NCBI RefSeq assembly: GCF_900117455.1
Contig: NZ_FPHO01000003.1
Location: 1,392,501-1,456,500 of the forward strand
From: Hyphomicrobium sp. CS1GBMeth3
Lineage (GTDB): Bacteria > Pseudomonadota > Alphaproteobacteria > Rhizobiales > Hyphomicrobiaceae
Length of the DNA stretch: 64,000 nucleotides
Direction: 5' to 3'
Numbering within the stretch: position 1 is the stretch's first letter; each line of letters opens with the position of its first letter. Of the stretch, positions 17,235 through 26,308 are shown piece by piece. Below the pieces are notes generated by a model. It was not told where the DNA came from. It was given only the letters and a program-made list of their open reading frames with translations, and searched no databases. Made by a program: the position numbers and the translations under genes.

Positions 17235-20087
17235 ATGGCGGGGGCACGACGAAATCGCAGGGACGACGCGGCGGAGGTCCATCCGACCCCCGCGGCCGCA
17301 GCCGACAGCGATGCCCCCGCCGTTCAGGCTTCCGCGCCGCCGGCCGCCGGCATCGGCGAGGCGACGCCCTCGATGGCCCAGTTCCTCGAGATCAAGACGG
17401 CCAACCCGGACAGCCTGCTCTGGTACCGGATGGGCGACTTCTACGAGCTGTTCTTCGACGACGCGGTCGTTGCCTCCCAGGCGCTAGGGATTGTGCTGAC
17501 CAAGCGCGGCAAGCATCTCGGCCAGGACATCCCCATGTGCGGCGTGCCCGTAGTGCGCGCCGACGAGTACCTGCAGCGCCTGATCAAGCTCGGCTACCGC
17601 GTCGCCGTTTGCGAGCAGCTCGAGGATCCCGCCGAGGCCAGAAAGCGCGGCTCCAAGGCCGTCGTCCGGCGCGACGTCGTTCGCCTCGTCACACCCGGTA
17701 CGCTGACCGAGGAGACGCTGCTCGACGCCAAGAGCCGCAACTACCTGACCGCGCTCTTCCGCGCCCCATCCGAGGCAGAGGGGCCGCTGATCGGCTCCGA
17801 TGCGAGCGTGGCGCTGGCGTCCCTCGATATCTCGACCGGCGAGTTCGAGGTCGGCGAGACGCGCGGGCGCGATCTTCCGGGCGAGCTCGTGCGCCTCGCG
17901 CCAAGCGAGGTCATCGTGTCGGATGCTCTGATCGGCGAAGCGGACCTCAAGGCCTGGATCGAGCGCGCTGGCGGCGCGGCCACGCCGGTGCCGCAGGCGT
18001 CGTTCGACAGTCTGGCCGGCGAGCGCGATCTGAAGGCGCGCCTCGGCGTCGTCGACCTTGGCGCGTTCGGCACCTTTTCGCGGGCTGAGCTTGCCACCAT
18101 CGGCGCGCTCTTGCGCTACGTGGACCTCACTCAGATCGGCAAGAAGCCCGTCGTGCGCCCGCCGCACCGCTCGGGCGCCGGCGCAACGCTCGTCATCGAT
18201 GCCGCGAGCCGCGCCAGCCTCGAGCTTGTCCGTTCGACGTCCGGCGAGAAGGCGGGCAGCCTGCTCGACGCCATCGACCACACCGTGACTGGAGCCGGCG
18301 CCCGCGAGCTGGCCGCGCGGCTTGCGACGCCGCTGACCGACCCGCACGCGATCGAGGCTCGGCTCGACGCCGTCGCCCTGCTCGTCGATGACGAGCCGCT
18401 GCGCGACGCGGTGCGCGCAACGCTCAAGGGCGCGCCGGATCTCGCCCGCGCCGTCTCACGCCTCGCGTTCGGCCGCGGCGGCCCGCGCGATCTGAAAGGC
18501 ATCGCTCAGGGCCTCGCCGCATCCGCCGAGGTCGCGCGCCACTTGAGCGCCAAGGCCGGCGTGATCAATTTCCCCGATGAGCTGGCACGCCTGCTCAAGC
18601 GCATTGACGGCCAGGGCGCCGAGCTGCGCGCATTGCTCGATGCGGCCCTCGTCGACGAGCCGCCGCACCTGCGCCGCGATGGCGGCTTCGTGCGCCGCGG
18701 CTTCCGGCCGGCCCTCGATGACGCGATCGCGCTGCGCGACAACTGCCGCCGCGTCATGGCCGAGCTGGAAGGCCGCTATGTCGAAGAAACCGGCATCAAA
18801 ACGCTCAAGATCCGCCACAACAACATTCTCGGCTACTTCATCGAAGTGACGCAGGCAAACGCCAAGCCGCTTTCCGAGCCGCCACTGTCCGACATCTTCC
18901 GGCACCGCCAGACCATGGCAAACGCCATGCGCTTCACCACGGTCGAACTGTCGGAGATCGAGGGCCGCATTGCCTCCGCCGCCGAGCGGGCATTGTCGAT
19001 CGAGCAGGAGATCTTCAACGAGCTGGCTGCGGCGGTAGCCCGCGAGGAGCGGGTGCTGTCCGACGTCGGCGCCGCGCTCGCAGAGCTGGATCACACGACG
19101 GCGTTGGCTCACCTGGCTCACAATGAGCGCTATGTCCGCCCGGTCGTCGATGATAGCCAAGCCTTCGAGATCCGCGGCGGCCGCCATCCGGTGGTGGAGC
19201 AGGCTCTGCGTCGCGCCAAAGGCCCGCAGTTCGTCGCCAACGATTGCGTCCTGGGCCGCGCCGACGCAGAGAGCACGCCGGCTCAGGACGACATGCCGGA
19301 CGCACGCATCTGGCTCGTCACCGGCCCTAATATGGCGGGTAAGTCGACCTTTCTGCGCCAGAACGCGCTGATCGCCATCCTGGCCCAGATTGGGTCCTTC
19401 GTGCCGGCGGTCGAGGCGCACATCGGCGTCGTCGACCGCCTGTTCAGCCGCGTCGGCGCCGCCGACGATCTCGCGCGTGGCCGTTCGACGTTCATGGTCG
19501 AGATGGTCGAGACCGCCGCCATCCTGAACCAGGCGACGTCGCGCTCGCTCGTCATCCTCGACGAGATCGGCCGCGGCACGGCAACGTTCGACGGCCTCTC
19601 CATCGCCTGGGCTGCCGTCGAGTACCTGCACGAAACAAGCGCAGGGCGCGTGTTGTTCGCCACCCACTACCATGAGCTGACGGCCCTGTCCGGTCGCCTC
19701 GCCTCGGTCGCCAACGTGACCATGGACGTCAAGGAGTGGCGCGACGACATCGTCTTCCTGCACCGGATCAAGGCCGGCGCGGCCGACCGCTCCTACGGTA
19801 TCCAGGTCGCGAAGCTCGCAGGCCTGCCGGCGCCCGTTATCGGCCGCGCCCGCGAGGTCCTGGCACTCTTGGAGAAGGCGGACCGCCGCCGTGGCCAGTC
19901 CAACGGGCCGCTGGAGGAGCTGCCCCTGTTCGCCTCCGCCCGGACGGAGAATCCGCCCGCCGCAAGCGGCCCGTCCGAGGTCGAGGCGGCGCTCGATTCC
20001 ATTAACCCCGACGAGCTTTCGCCCAAGGCGGCCCTCGACGCGCTCTACCGCTTGAAGCAGCTTCGGGCGGATGCGACGGGCAAATGA
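17235..20087 (+). CDS. mutS: DNA mismatch repair protein MutS
   Basis: MutS recognises mismatches and small loops and starts repair with MutL. The 950 residues show the mismatch-binding domain near the N-terminus with the Phe-X-Glu motif in MGDFYELF, Walker A GPNMAGKST (about 697-705), Walker B LVILDEIGRGT (about 772-782) and a C-terminal helical tail. The first 45 residues are an Ala/Pro-rich extension before SMAQFLEIKTANPDSLLWYR. The ATG at 17235 has GGAGG ten bases upstream. It is followed 38 bp later by glnD. Confidence 0.97.
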   Translation: MAGARRNRRDDAAEVHPTPAAAADSDAPAVQASAPPAAGIGEATPSMAQFLEIKTANPDSLLWYRMGDFYELFFDDAVVASQALGIVLTKRGKHLGQDIPMCGVPVVRADEYLQRLIKLGYRVAVCEQLEDPAEARKRGSKAVVRRDVVRLVTPGTLTEETLLDAKSRNYLTALFRAPSEAEGPLIGSDASVALASLDISTGEFEVGETRGRDLPGELVRLAPSEVIVSDALIGEADLKAWIERAGGAATPVPQASFDSLAGERDLKARLGVVDLGAFGTFSRAELATIGALLRYVDLTQIGKKPVVRPPHRSGAGATLVIDAASRASLELVRSTSGEKAGSLLDAIDHTVTGAGARELAARLATPLTDPHAIEARLDAVALLVDDEPLRDAVRATLKGAPDLARAVSRLAFGRGGPRDLKGIAQGLAASAEVARHLSAKAGVINFPDELARLLKRIDGQGAELRALLDAALVDEPPHLRRDGGFVRRGFRPALDDAIALRDNCRRVMAELEGRYVEETGIKTLKIRHNNILGYFIEVTQANAKPLSEPPLSDIFRHRQTMANAMRFTTVELSEIEGRIASAAERALSIEQEIFNELAAAVAREERVLSDVGAALAELDHTTALAHLAHNERYVRPVVDDSQAFEIRGGRHPVVEQALRRAKGPQFVANDCVLGRADAESTPAQDDMPDARIWLVTGPNMAGKSTFLRQNALIAILAQIGSFVPAVEAHIGVVDRLFSRVGAADDLARGRSTFMVEMVETAAILNQATSRSLVILDEIGRGTATFDGLSIAWAAVEYLHETSAGRVLFATHYHELTALSGRLASVANVTMDVKEWRDDIVFLHRIKAGAADRSYGIQVAKLAGLPAPVIGRAREVLALLEKADRRRGQSNGPLEELPLFASARTENPPAASGPSEVEAALDSINPDELSPKAALDALYRLKQLRADATGK

Positions 20088-20125
20088 TAGTCACACGACG
20101 CGAGCCAATGCCTTAGGATCTGGCG

Positions 20126-22888
20126 ATGCATAAGTCTCAATTCCCGCCGGCTCCCTACTTCGACCCCCGAGAGCTGCGCGAAACCCTCACCGCCCTGGTC
20201 CGTTCCCACGGCAGCCCGCAAGAGGCGCGCCCGGCCGTGGTCGAGCGGTTGAAGACGCTGGTCAAGGCGGCGCGCGGCACGGCGCGTCTGCAACTCGAGG
20301 CCGACGGCAACGGGCGCCGCTGCGCCCAGGGCCTGGCGCGCTTCCAGGATGAGTTGGTCCGCCTGCTCTACGACTACACCATCGCGCACGTGTACCGGGC
20401 GACGAACCCGTCCGACGCCGAGCGCATGGCGGTGGTCGCGACCGGCGGCTATGGCCGCGAGATGCTCGCGCCTGGCTCCGACATCGATCTCCTGTTCCTC
20501 CTGCCCTACAAGCAGACGCCATGGGGCGAGAGCGTCGCCGAGTACATGCTCTATGTGCTGTGGGACCTGGGCTTCAAGGTCGGCCACGCGACGCGCACAG
20601 TCGACCAGTGCGTCAAGCTCGCGCAGAGCGACACCACGATACGCACTTCGCTTCTCGACATGTGGCTGATCCACGGCGACGAAAGCCTCTACGCCGAGCT
20701 CGAGCGCCGCTTCCGTGACCACGTGATCCGCGGTTCCGAGCGCGCCTTCATCGACGCAAAGATGGCCGAGCGCAGCGAGCGCCACCGCCGCGCGGGCGCG
20801 AGCCGCTATCGCGTCGAGCCCAACATCAAGGACGGCAAGGGCGGCCTGCGCGACCTGCACACGCTGCACTGGCTCTCGAAATATCTCTTGGGCCACGAGG
20901 TCGGCCCCGAGACCGTGGCCCGTGGCATCTTCACGAAGGAAGAGGCCGCCACCTTCAGGAAGTGCGAGAACTTCCTCTGGACCGTGCGCTGCTTCCTGCA
21001 CTTCTACACGGGCCGCCCCGAGGAGCTGTTGTCATTCGAGTTGCAGCCCGTGCTCGCCGAGAAGCTCGGCTACCGCGACAAGGGCGGCCTGCGCGCCGTC
21101 GAGCGCTTCATGAAGCACTACTTCCTCGTCGCCAAGGACGTCGGCGACCTGACGACGATCCTGTGCTCGGCGCTCGAGATCCAGCAGATGAAGAGCTCGC
21201 CCGTGCTCGAGAGCGTGCTGAACCCGCTCACCTGGATGACGCGCCGTCAGATCCGCGAGAAGACTGACTTCCGCATCGACAACGGCCGTATGAACATCGC
21301 CGATCCTGACGTGTTCAAGCGCGATCCCGTGAATCTGATCCGCTTCTTCGCGCAGGCCGAGAACACCAACACGTTCCTGCATCCGAATGCGATCCGCCAG
21401 CTTCGCCACTCGTACCGCCTGATCGACGAGAAGCTGCGCCACGATCCCGAGGCGAACCGCATCTTTCTGCAGCTACTGACCGGCCGCGTGAACCCGGAGG
21501 CAACGCTGCGTCGTATGAACGAGAGCGGCGTGCTCGGCCGCTTCATTCCGGAGTTCGGCCACGTCGTCGCGATGATGCAGTTCAACATGTATCATCACTA
21601 TACCGTCGACGAGCACTTGATCCGCACCGTCGGCCAGGTGACCGAGATCGAGCGCGGCAACTCGGCCGGCGACCTGCCGCTCTCGACGGAGCTGATCAAG
21701 ACCATCCAGAACCGTCGCGTACTCTACGTCGCGGCGTTCCTGCACGACATCGGCAAGGGGCGCATCGAGGACCACTCGATTGTCGGCGCCGAGATCGCAC
21801 GCAGGCTATGCCCACGGCTGGGGCTCACGCCGGCCGAGACCGACACCGTGGTCTGGCTCGTCGAGCAGCACCTGACCATGAGCAACATCGCGCAGAGCCG
21901 CGACATTAATGACCCGAAGACCGTGCGCGACTTCGCCGACATCGTGCAGAGCCCAGAGCGCCTGAAGCTGCTTCTGCTGCTGACGGTGGCTGACATTCGC
22001 GCCGTCGGCCCGGGAGTCTGGAACGGCTGGAAAGGCCAACTCCTGCGCACGCTCTACGCAGAGGCGGAGCCCCTAGTCTCGGGTGGCCACACGCAGATTC
22101 CGCGCGGCAAGCTCGTCGCGGAAGCACAGAAGGAGCTGCGAGAGGCGTTGACCGACTGGGATGAGGAGGAGGTCGACCGCTTCATCGAGCGCCATTATCC
22201 CGATTACTGGCTGCGCACGGAGCCGAAGCGCCGCGCCTACCACGCGCGCCTGCTGCAGCGCGCGGAAAAGGAAGGCAAGACCTTCGCCGCCGATCACACG
22301 ACAGACGCCTTCACGGCCATCACGGAGCTCACCGTTTTCGCGCCGAACCATCCGCGTCTGCTGGCGCTGTTTGCCGGTGCCTGCGCCGCCAACGGCGCCA
22401 ACATCTTGGGCGCCCATGTGACGACGACGCGCGATGGCTTCGCGCTCGACACCTTCCTGCTCGCGCGCGAGTTCCACGAGGATGAGGACGAGATACGCCG
22501 CGCACGGCGTATCGAGGACACGATCGAACGCCTCCTGCGCGGCGACACGTGGGTTGCGGCGCTGCTCGAAGGCCGGCGTCCGATGCCGCCGCGCGTGGAA
22601 GCCTTCACGGTGGCGCCCGAGGTCTATATCAACAACACGCTGTCGGATGCTTTTACGGTAATCGAAGTCGCGGGCCGCGATCGCACCGGTCTCTTGTATG
22701 AGCTGACTAGCGCACTCGCGGACCTCTCGCTCGACATTGCGTCGGCCCACGTGACGACGTTCGGCGAGAAGGCCGTTGACGTTTTCTACGTGACGGACCT
22801 GACCAACAAGAAGATCGCGAACGAAGCGCGCCAAGACGCCATCAAGGAGCGCCTGACCCAAATCCTCACGGGTCCAGCTTCCTCATAA
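20126..22888 (+). CDS. glnD: Bifunctional PII uridylyltransferase/uridylyl-removing enzyme
   Basis: GlnD senses glutamine and uridylylates or deuridylylates PII proteins, controlling nitrogen metabolism. The 920 residues contain the nucleotidyltransferase signature GGYGREMLAPGSDID (about 106-120), the GlnD-specific middle region, and an HD hydrolase domain with HD at about 539-540 (AAFLHDIGKGRIEDHS). Two C-terminal ACT domains begin near 733 (ELTVFAPNHPRLLA) and 844 (VIEVAGRDRTGLLYE). All catalytic motifs are intact. It is convergent with polA across a strong terminator. Confidence 0.97.
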   Translation: MHKSQFPPAPYFDPRELRETLTALVRSHGSPQEARPAVVERLKTLVKAARGTARLQLEADGNGRRCAQGLARFQDELVRLLYDYTIAHVYRATNPSDAERMAVVATGGYGREMLAPGSDIDLLFLLPYKQTPWGESVAEYMLYVLWDLGFKVGHATRTVDQCVKLAQSDTTIRTSLLDMWLIHGDESLYAELERRFRDHVIRGSERAFIDAKMAERSERHRRAGASRYRVEPNIKDGKGGLRDLHTLHWLSKYLLGHEVGPETVARGIFTKEEAATFRKCENFLWTVRCFLHFYTGRPEELLSFELQPVLAEKLGYRDKGGLRAVERFMKHYFLVAKDVGDLTTILCSALEIQQMKSSPVLESVLNPLTWMTRRQIREKTDFRIDNGRMNIADPDVFKRDPVNLIRFFAQAENTNTFLHPNAIRQLRHSYRLIDEKLRHDPEANRIFLQLLTGRVNPEATLRRMNESGVLGRFIPEFGHVVAMMQFNMYHHYTVDEHLIRTVGQVTEIERGNSAGDLPLSTELIKTIQNRRVLYVAAFLHDIGKGRIEDHSIVGAEIARRLCPRLGLTPAETDTVVWLVEQHLTMSNIAQSRDINDPKTVRDFADIVQSPERLKLLLLLTVADIRAVGPGVWNGWKGQLLRTLYAEAEPLVSGGHTQIPRGKLVAEAQKELREALTDWDEEEVDRFIERHYPDYWLRTEPKRRAYHARLLQRAEKEGKTFAADHTTDAFTAITELTVFAPNHPRLLALFAGACAANGANILGAHVTTTRDGFALDTFLLAREFHEDEDEIRRARRIEDTIERLLRGDTWVAALLEGRRPMPPRVEAFTVAPEVYINNTLSDAFTVIEVAGRDRTGLLYELTSALADLSLDIASAHVTTFGEKAVDVFYVTDLTNKKIANEARQDAIKERLTQILTGPASS

Positions 22889-22979
22889 ATCCGGTGCTGC
22901 ATTCCCCTTGCCGCGCCGACGGCGCGGGCCGCGTGGTTCGACGGGGCAAGGAAACCGGATATGCCGAAGCACCTTCGGC
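22889..22979. terminator. Bidirectional terminator region between glnD and polA
   Basis: Several perfect stems lie between the two converging stop codons. CCGCGCC-GAC-GGCGCGG (22911-22927) and GCCGAAG-CAC-CTTCGGC (22963-22979) are compact hairpins. Outer arms ATCCGGT (22889-22895)/ACCGGAT (22954-22960) and CCTTGCC (22906-22912)/GGCAAGG (22945-22951) could form one extended alternative structure. T-tracts are weak, so termination may be only partly intrinsic. Confidence 0.7.
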
Positions 22980-25900
22980 CTAATGCGCCGCTTCCCAGTT
23001 CGCGGCGGCCTTCGCGTCCACGTGGATCGGAACCGAGAACTCCACGGCCGGCGACGCCGCGCCTTCCATGACGTCCTTCGCGACCGTTATCAGCGTCTCC
23101 GCTTCGCCCTTCGACACCTCGAACACCAATTCGTCGTGCACCTGTAAAAGCATGCGCGCCGTGTCGAGCTTCGCGTCGGCCAGCGCCGGTCCCATGCGCA
23201 CCATGGCGCGACGCAGGACATCCGCGGCGCTGCCCTGGATCGGCGCGTTGATCGCCGCGCGCTCGAGGTTGCCGCGCACGCCGGGGTTCTTGGTGTTGAT
23301 CTCCGGATAGTGGATGCGCCGGCCGAAGATCGTTTCCACGTAGCCGACGTCGTGCGCGTGTTTCTTGGTCTGCTCCATGTAGTCGCGGATGCCGGGGAAG
23401 CGCTCGAAATAGGTCTTGATGTAGGCGCCGGCTTCCTCGCGCGAGATGCCGAGCTGGTTGGCAAGCCCGAACGCCGAGATGCCGTAGATGATGCCGAAGT
23501 TGATCGCCTTGGCGCGCCGGCGCACGTCGGGCGGCATGCCCTTGATCGGCACGCCGAACATTTCGGACGCCGTCATGGCATGAATGTCGAGCCCATCGGC
23601 GAAGGCGTTCTTGAGCTGCGGAATGTCGGCGATATGCGCCAAGACGCGCAGCTCGATCTGCGAGTAGTCGGCCGACACCAGCACATTGCCCTTGTCCGCG
23701 ATGAAGGCGGTGCGAATCTCGCGCCCCTCCTTGGTGCGGATCGGAATGTTCTGCAGGTTCGGATCGTACGACGCGAGCCGCCCCGTCGTCGTCGAGGCCA
23801 GTGCATAGCTCGTGTGAATGCGCCCCGTGTCCTTGTGAATGAACGCCGGCAGCGCATCGGTATAGGTCGAGAGCAGCTTCGAGAGCTGCCGCCATTCGAG
23901 CATCTTGTTGATCAGCCCGCGCGCGCTCTCCGGCACGTCCTCGTTGGCGGCGAGGTCGTCGAGCAGCCCCGCACGCGTCTCCCACTGCCCGCTTTTGGTG
24001 CGCTTGCCGCCGGGCAGCTTGAGCCGGTCGAACAACAGCTCTCCGAGTTGCTTCGGCGAGCCGAGGTTGAACTTGTGCCCGACGAGACCGTTGATCTCCT
24101 CCTCGAGCCGCGTCAGCGTCTGCGCGAACGTAGAAGAGAGCCGCGACAGCACGGACTTGTCGACGAGAATGCCGGCGTGCTCCATGCCGACGATGACCGG
24201 CACCAGCGGCCGCTCGAGCGTCTCGTAGACAGCCGTGAGCCGCTCCGCCACCAGCTGCGGCTTGAGCTTGTGCCAGAGCCGGAGCGTCACATCCGCGTCT
24301 TCGGCGGCATACTCGGCCGCCTTCTCGATCGGCACCTGAGCGAAGTTCTTCTCGCCCTTCTTGCCGGGGGCCAGCTCCAGAACCTTCTCGAAGGCGATGC
24401 ACGTATGCGAGAGATGCCGCTCGGCCAGCGTGTCCATGCCGTGCGCAGAGCGGCCTGCATCGAGCACGTAGGAGATCAGCATCGTGTCGTCGATGGGCGT
24501 GAGCCGAATGCCGTAGCGCTTGAGGACGAGCATGTCGAACTTGATGTTGTGCCCGATCTTGAGCAGCGATGTGTCTTCAAGCAGCGGTTTGATCAATGCC
24601 AGCGTCTCGGCGAGCGGCGCCTGCTGAAGCCCTCCGCTGTCGCCGAAGTCGAAGCCGCCTTCCGCCGGGCGATGCCCGACCGGCACGTAGCAGGCCTTGC
24701 CCGGCGCGACGGCGAGTGAGAACCCAACGAGATCGCAGGTCATGCAGTCGAGCGCCGTCGTCTCGAGATCGAACGCGAAGCGGCCGGTGTCCCGCGCTGC
24801 TGCGATCCACCAGGCGAGACGGTCGAGACTGATGACGGTTTCATAGGCCGCGCGGTCGAACGGCAGCTTGGCGATCTTCGCCGAAAGGATGGCCGCTCCC
24901 GCAGCCGGCGTCCCCGGCCCGTGCGTATCAGATGCCGCTAAAGCCCCTTCGCGTTGCGGCGCCGGGCTGGCGGCGGGCTCGCGACGGGCGGTCGTCACGG
25001 GGGCCTTCTCCTCGGCAGCGACAGGGCTCACACTCGCCGGTGCCGAGACACCGAGCTTCTCCGAGATTCGTTTGGTTAGCGTCGTGAATTCCATCTGCCG
25101 CAGGAAGGCGAGCAGCGATTCGGCATTGGGATCCTGCACGCCGAGCTGCTCGGCCGGGATCTCGACCGGCACATCCTCCTTGAGGCGCACGAGGTCGCGC
25201 GAGATGCGCGCCTGCTCGGCGAACTCGATCAGCTTTTCCCGGCGCTTCGGCTGCTTGATGGAGCTCGCCGCCGCGAGCAGCGAGTCGAGATCGCCGAAGT
25301 TCGTGATCAGCTCCGCCGCCGTCTTGACGCCGATGCCCGGCACGCCCGGCACGTTGTCGGTGGAATCGCCGGCCAACGCCTGCACGTCGATGACTTTGTC
25401 GGGCGACACGCCGAATTTTTCGAACACCTCGTCGCGCCCGATCTTCTTGTTCTTCATGCCGTCCCACATGACGATGCCCGGCCGCACGAGCTGCATCAGG
25501 TCCTTGTCGGATGACACGATGGTGACATCGCCGCCCGCATCCACGACGTGCTTTGCATAAGTCGCGATGAGGTCGTCGGCCTCGTAGCCGAGCTGCTCGA
25601 GGCAGGCGACGTTGAACGCGCGCACGGCCTGCCGGATCAGCGGGAACTGCGGCACGAGCTCTTCGGGCGCCGGCGGCCGGTGCGCCTTGTAGTCCTGGTA
25701 GATCTCGTTGCGGAACGTCTTCTCGGAGGCGTCGAAGATGACAGCAAGGTGCGTCGGCGCTTCCGACGCCTTGGTCTCGACCAGGAGCTTCCACAGCATG
25801 GCGCAGAAGCCGTGCACGGCTCCGACCGGCAACCCGTCCGACGGCCGCGTAAGCGGGGGAAGCGCGTGGAAGGCGCGGAAAATGTAGCCGGATCCGTCGA

Positions 25901-26003
25901 TAAGGTAGACGTGGCTACCCTTGATGATCGGCACGGGCTCGCCCTCGGGCACGGAGCACTGGGGGGCGGGGCGCTTGGAAACGGCGGGAGAAGGTTCGCT
26001 CAT
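22980..26003 (-). CDS. polA: DNA polymerase I
   Basis: Repair and Okazaki-fragment polymerase. The 1007 residues comprise a 5'-3' exonuclease/PIN domain (about 28-290, GYIFRAFHALPPL, VSSDKDLMQLV), a 3'-5' exonuclease domain with proofreading residues (FAFDLETTAL; YAAEDADVTL) and the family A polymerase domain (SADYSQIELRVLAHI, KAINFGIIYGISAFGL, VHDELVFEV). The linker around 325-375 is Ala/Pro-rich. It is longer than E. coli Pol I, as usual in Rhizobiales. The N-terminus has a 28-residue acidic leader before HVYLIDGSGYIF. tRNA-Arg lies divergently upstream. Confidence 0.97.
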   Translation of the reverse strand: MSEPSPAVSKRPAPQCSVPEGEPVPIIKGSHVYLIDGSGYIFRAFHALPPLTRPSDGLPVGAVHGFCAMLWKLLVETKASEAPTHLAVIFDASEKTFRNEIYQDYKAHRPPAPEELVPQFPLIRQAVRAFNVACLEQLGYEADDLIATYAKHVVDAGGDVTIVSSDKDLMQLVRPGIVMWDGMKNKKIGRDEVFEKFGVSPDKVIDVQALAGDSTDNVPGVPGIGVKTAAELITNFGDLDSLLAAASSIKQPKRREKLIEFAEQARISRDLVRLKEDVPVEIPAEQLGVQDPNAESLLAFLRQMEFTTLTKRISEKLGVSAPASVSPVAAEEKAPVTTARREPAASPAPQREGALAASDTHGPGTPAAGAAILSAKIAKLPFDRAAYETVISLDRLAWWIAAARDTGRFAFDLETTALDCMTCDLVGFSLAVAPGKACYVPVGHRPAEGGFDFGDSGGLQQAPLAETLALIKPLLEDTSLLKIGHNIKFDMLVLKRYGIRLTPIDDTMLISYVLDAGRSAHGMDTLAERHLSHTCIAFEKVLELAPGKKGEKNFAQVPIEKAAEYAAEDADVTLRLWHKLKPQLVAERLTAVYETLERPLVPVIVGMEHAGILVDKSVLSRLSSTFAQTLTRLEEEINGLVGHKFNLGSPKQLGELLFDRLKLPGGKRTKSGQWETRAGLLDDLAANEDVPESARGLINKMLEWRQLSKLLSTYTDALPAFIHKDTGRIHTSYALASTTTGRLASYDPNLQNIPIRTKEGREIRTAFIADKGNVLVSADYSQIELRVLAHIADIPQLKNAFADGLDIHAMTASEMFGVPIKGMPPDVRRRAKAINFGIIYGISAFGLANQLGISREEAGAYIKTYFERFPGIRDYMEQTKKHAHDVGYVETIFGRRIHYPEINTKNPGVRGNLERAAINAPIQGSAADVLRRAMVRMGPALADAKLDTARMLLQVHDELVFEVSKGEAETLITVAKDVMEGAASPAVEFSVPIHVDAKAAANWEAAH

Positions 26004-26194
26004 GGCCGCGCAATATAAGGATCCGGCGAGCCGAGGTCAGCCCCTGGTTGACGCGGCCCGTGTCAATTCACAATCGGAGGCCGAGAGGCCGTTTGCCCCG
26101 CCTGCCGGAATGCGCTATCAGGGGCTCCGGCCAGAGGCCACGAGCGCGTCAGGTTCTACCGCCTGGCGGGTGAATCGTTGCCTCAATCAAAGCT

Positions 26195-26271
26195 GCACCC
26201 GTAGCTCAGCTGGATAGAGTGCTGCCCTCCGAAGGCAGAGGTCACAGGTTCGAATCCTGTCGGGTGCGCCA
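26195..26271 (+). tRNA. tRNA-Arg (anticodon CCG)
   Basis: The 77 nt form a canonical cloverleaf. The acceptor GCACCCG pairs with CGGGTGC, the D arm is GCTC-AGCTGGATA-GAGT, the anticodon stem CTGCC/GGCAG carries loop CTCCGAA (anticodon CCG), and the T arm is ACAGG-TTCGAAT-CCTGT. G is the discriminator and CCA is encoded. No integrase or direct-repeat remnant is seen beside it. Confidence 0.97.
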
Positions 26272-26308
26272 CTCTCGAACAAGAGAGAGACCTTCGGACG
26301 ACCTCTTG

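Noticed and set aside
18456..19763. 435-codon minus-strand open frame antisense to mutS
   Set aside because: Shadow of mutS codon bias; no ribosome-binding site and no recognisable domain.
22786..24402. 538-codon minus-strand open frame
   Set aside because: It lies inside polA in another frame, has Arg/Ala-rich composition typical of GC-rich shadow frames and no family resemblance.
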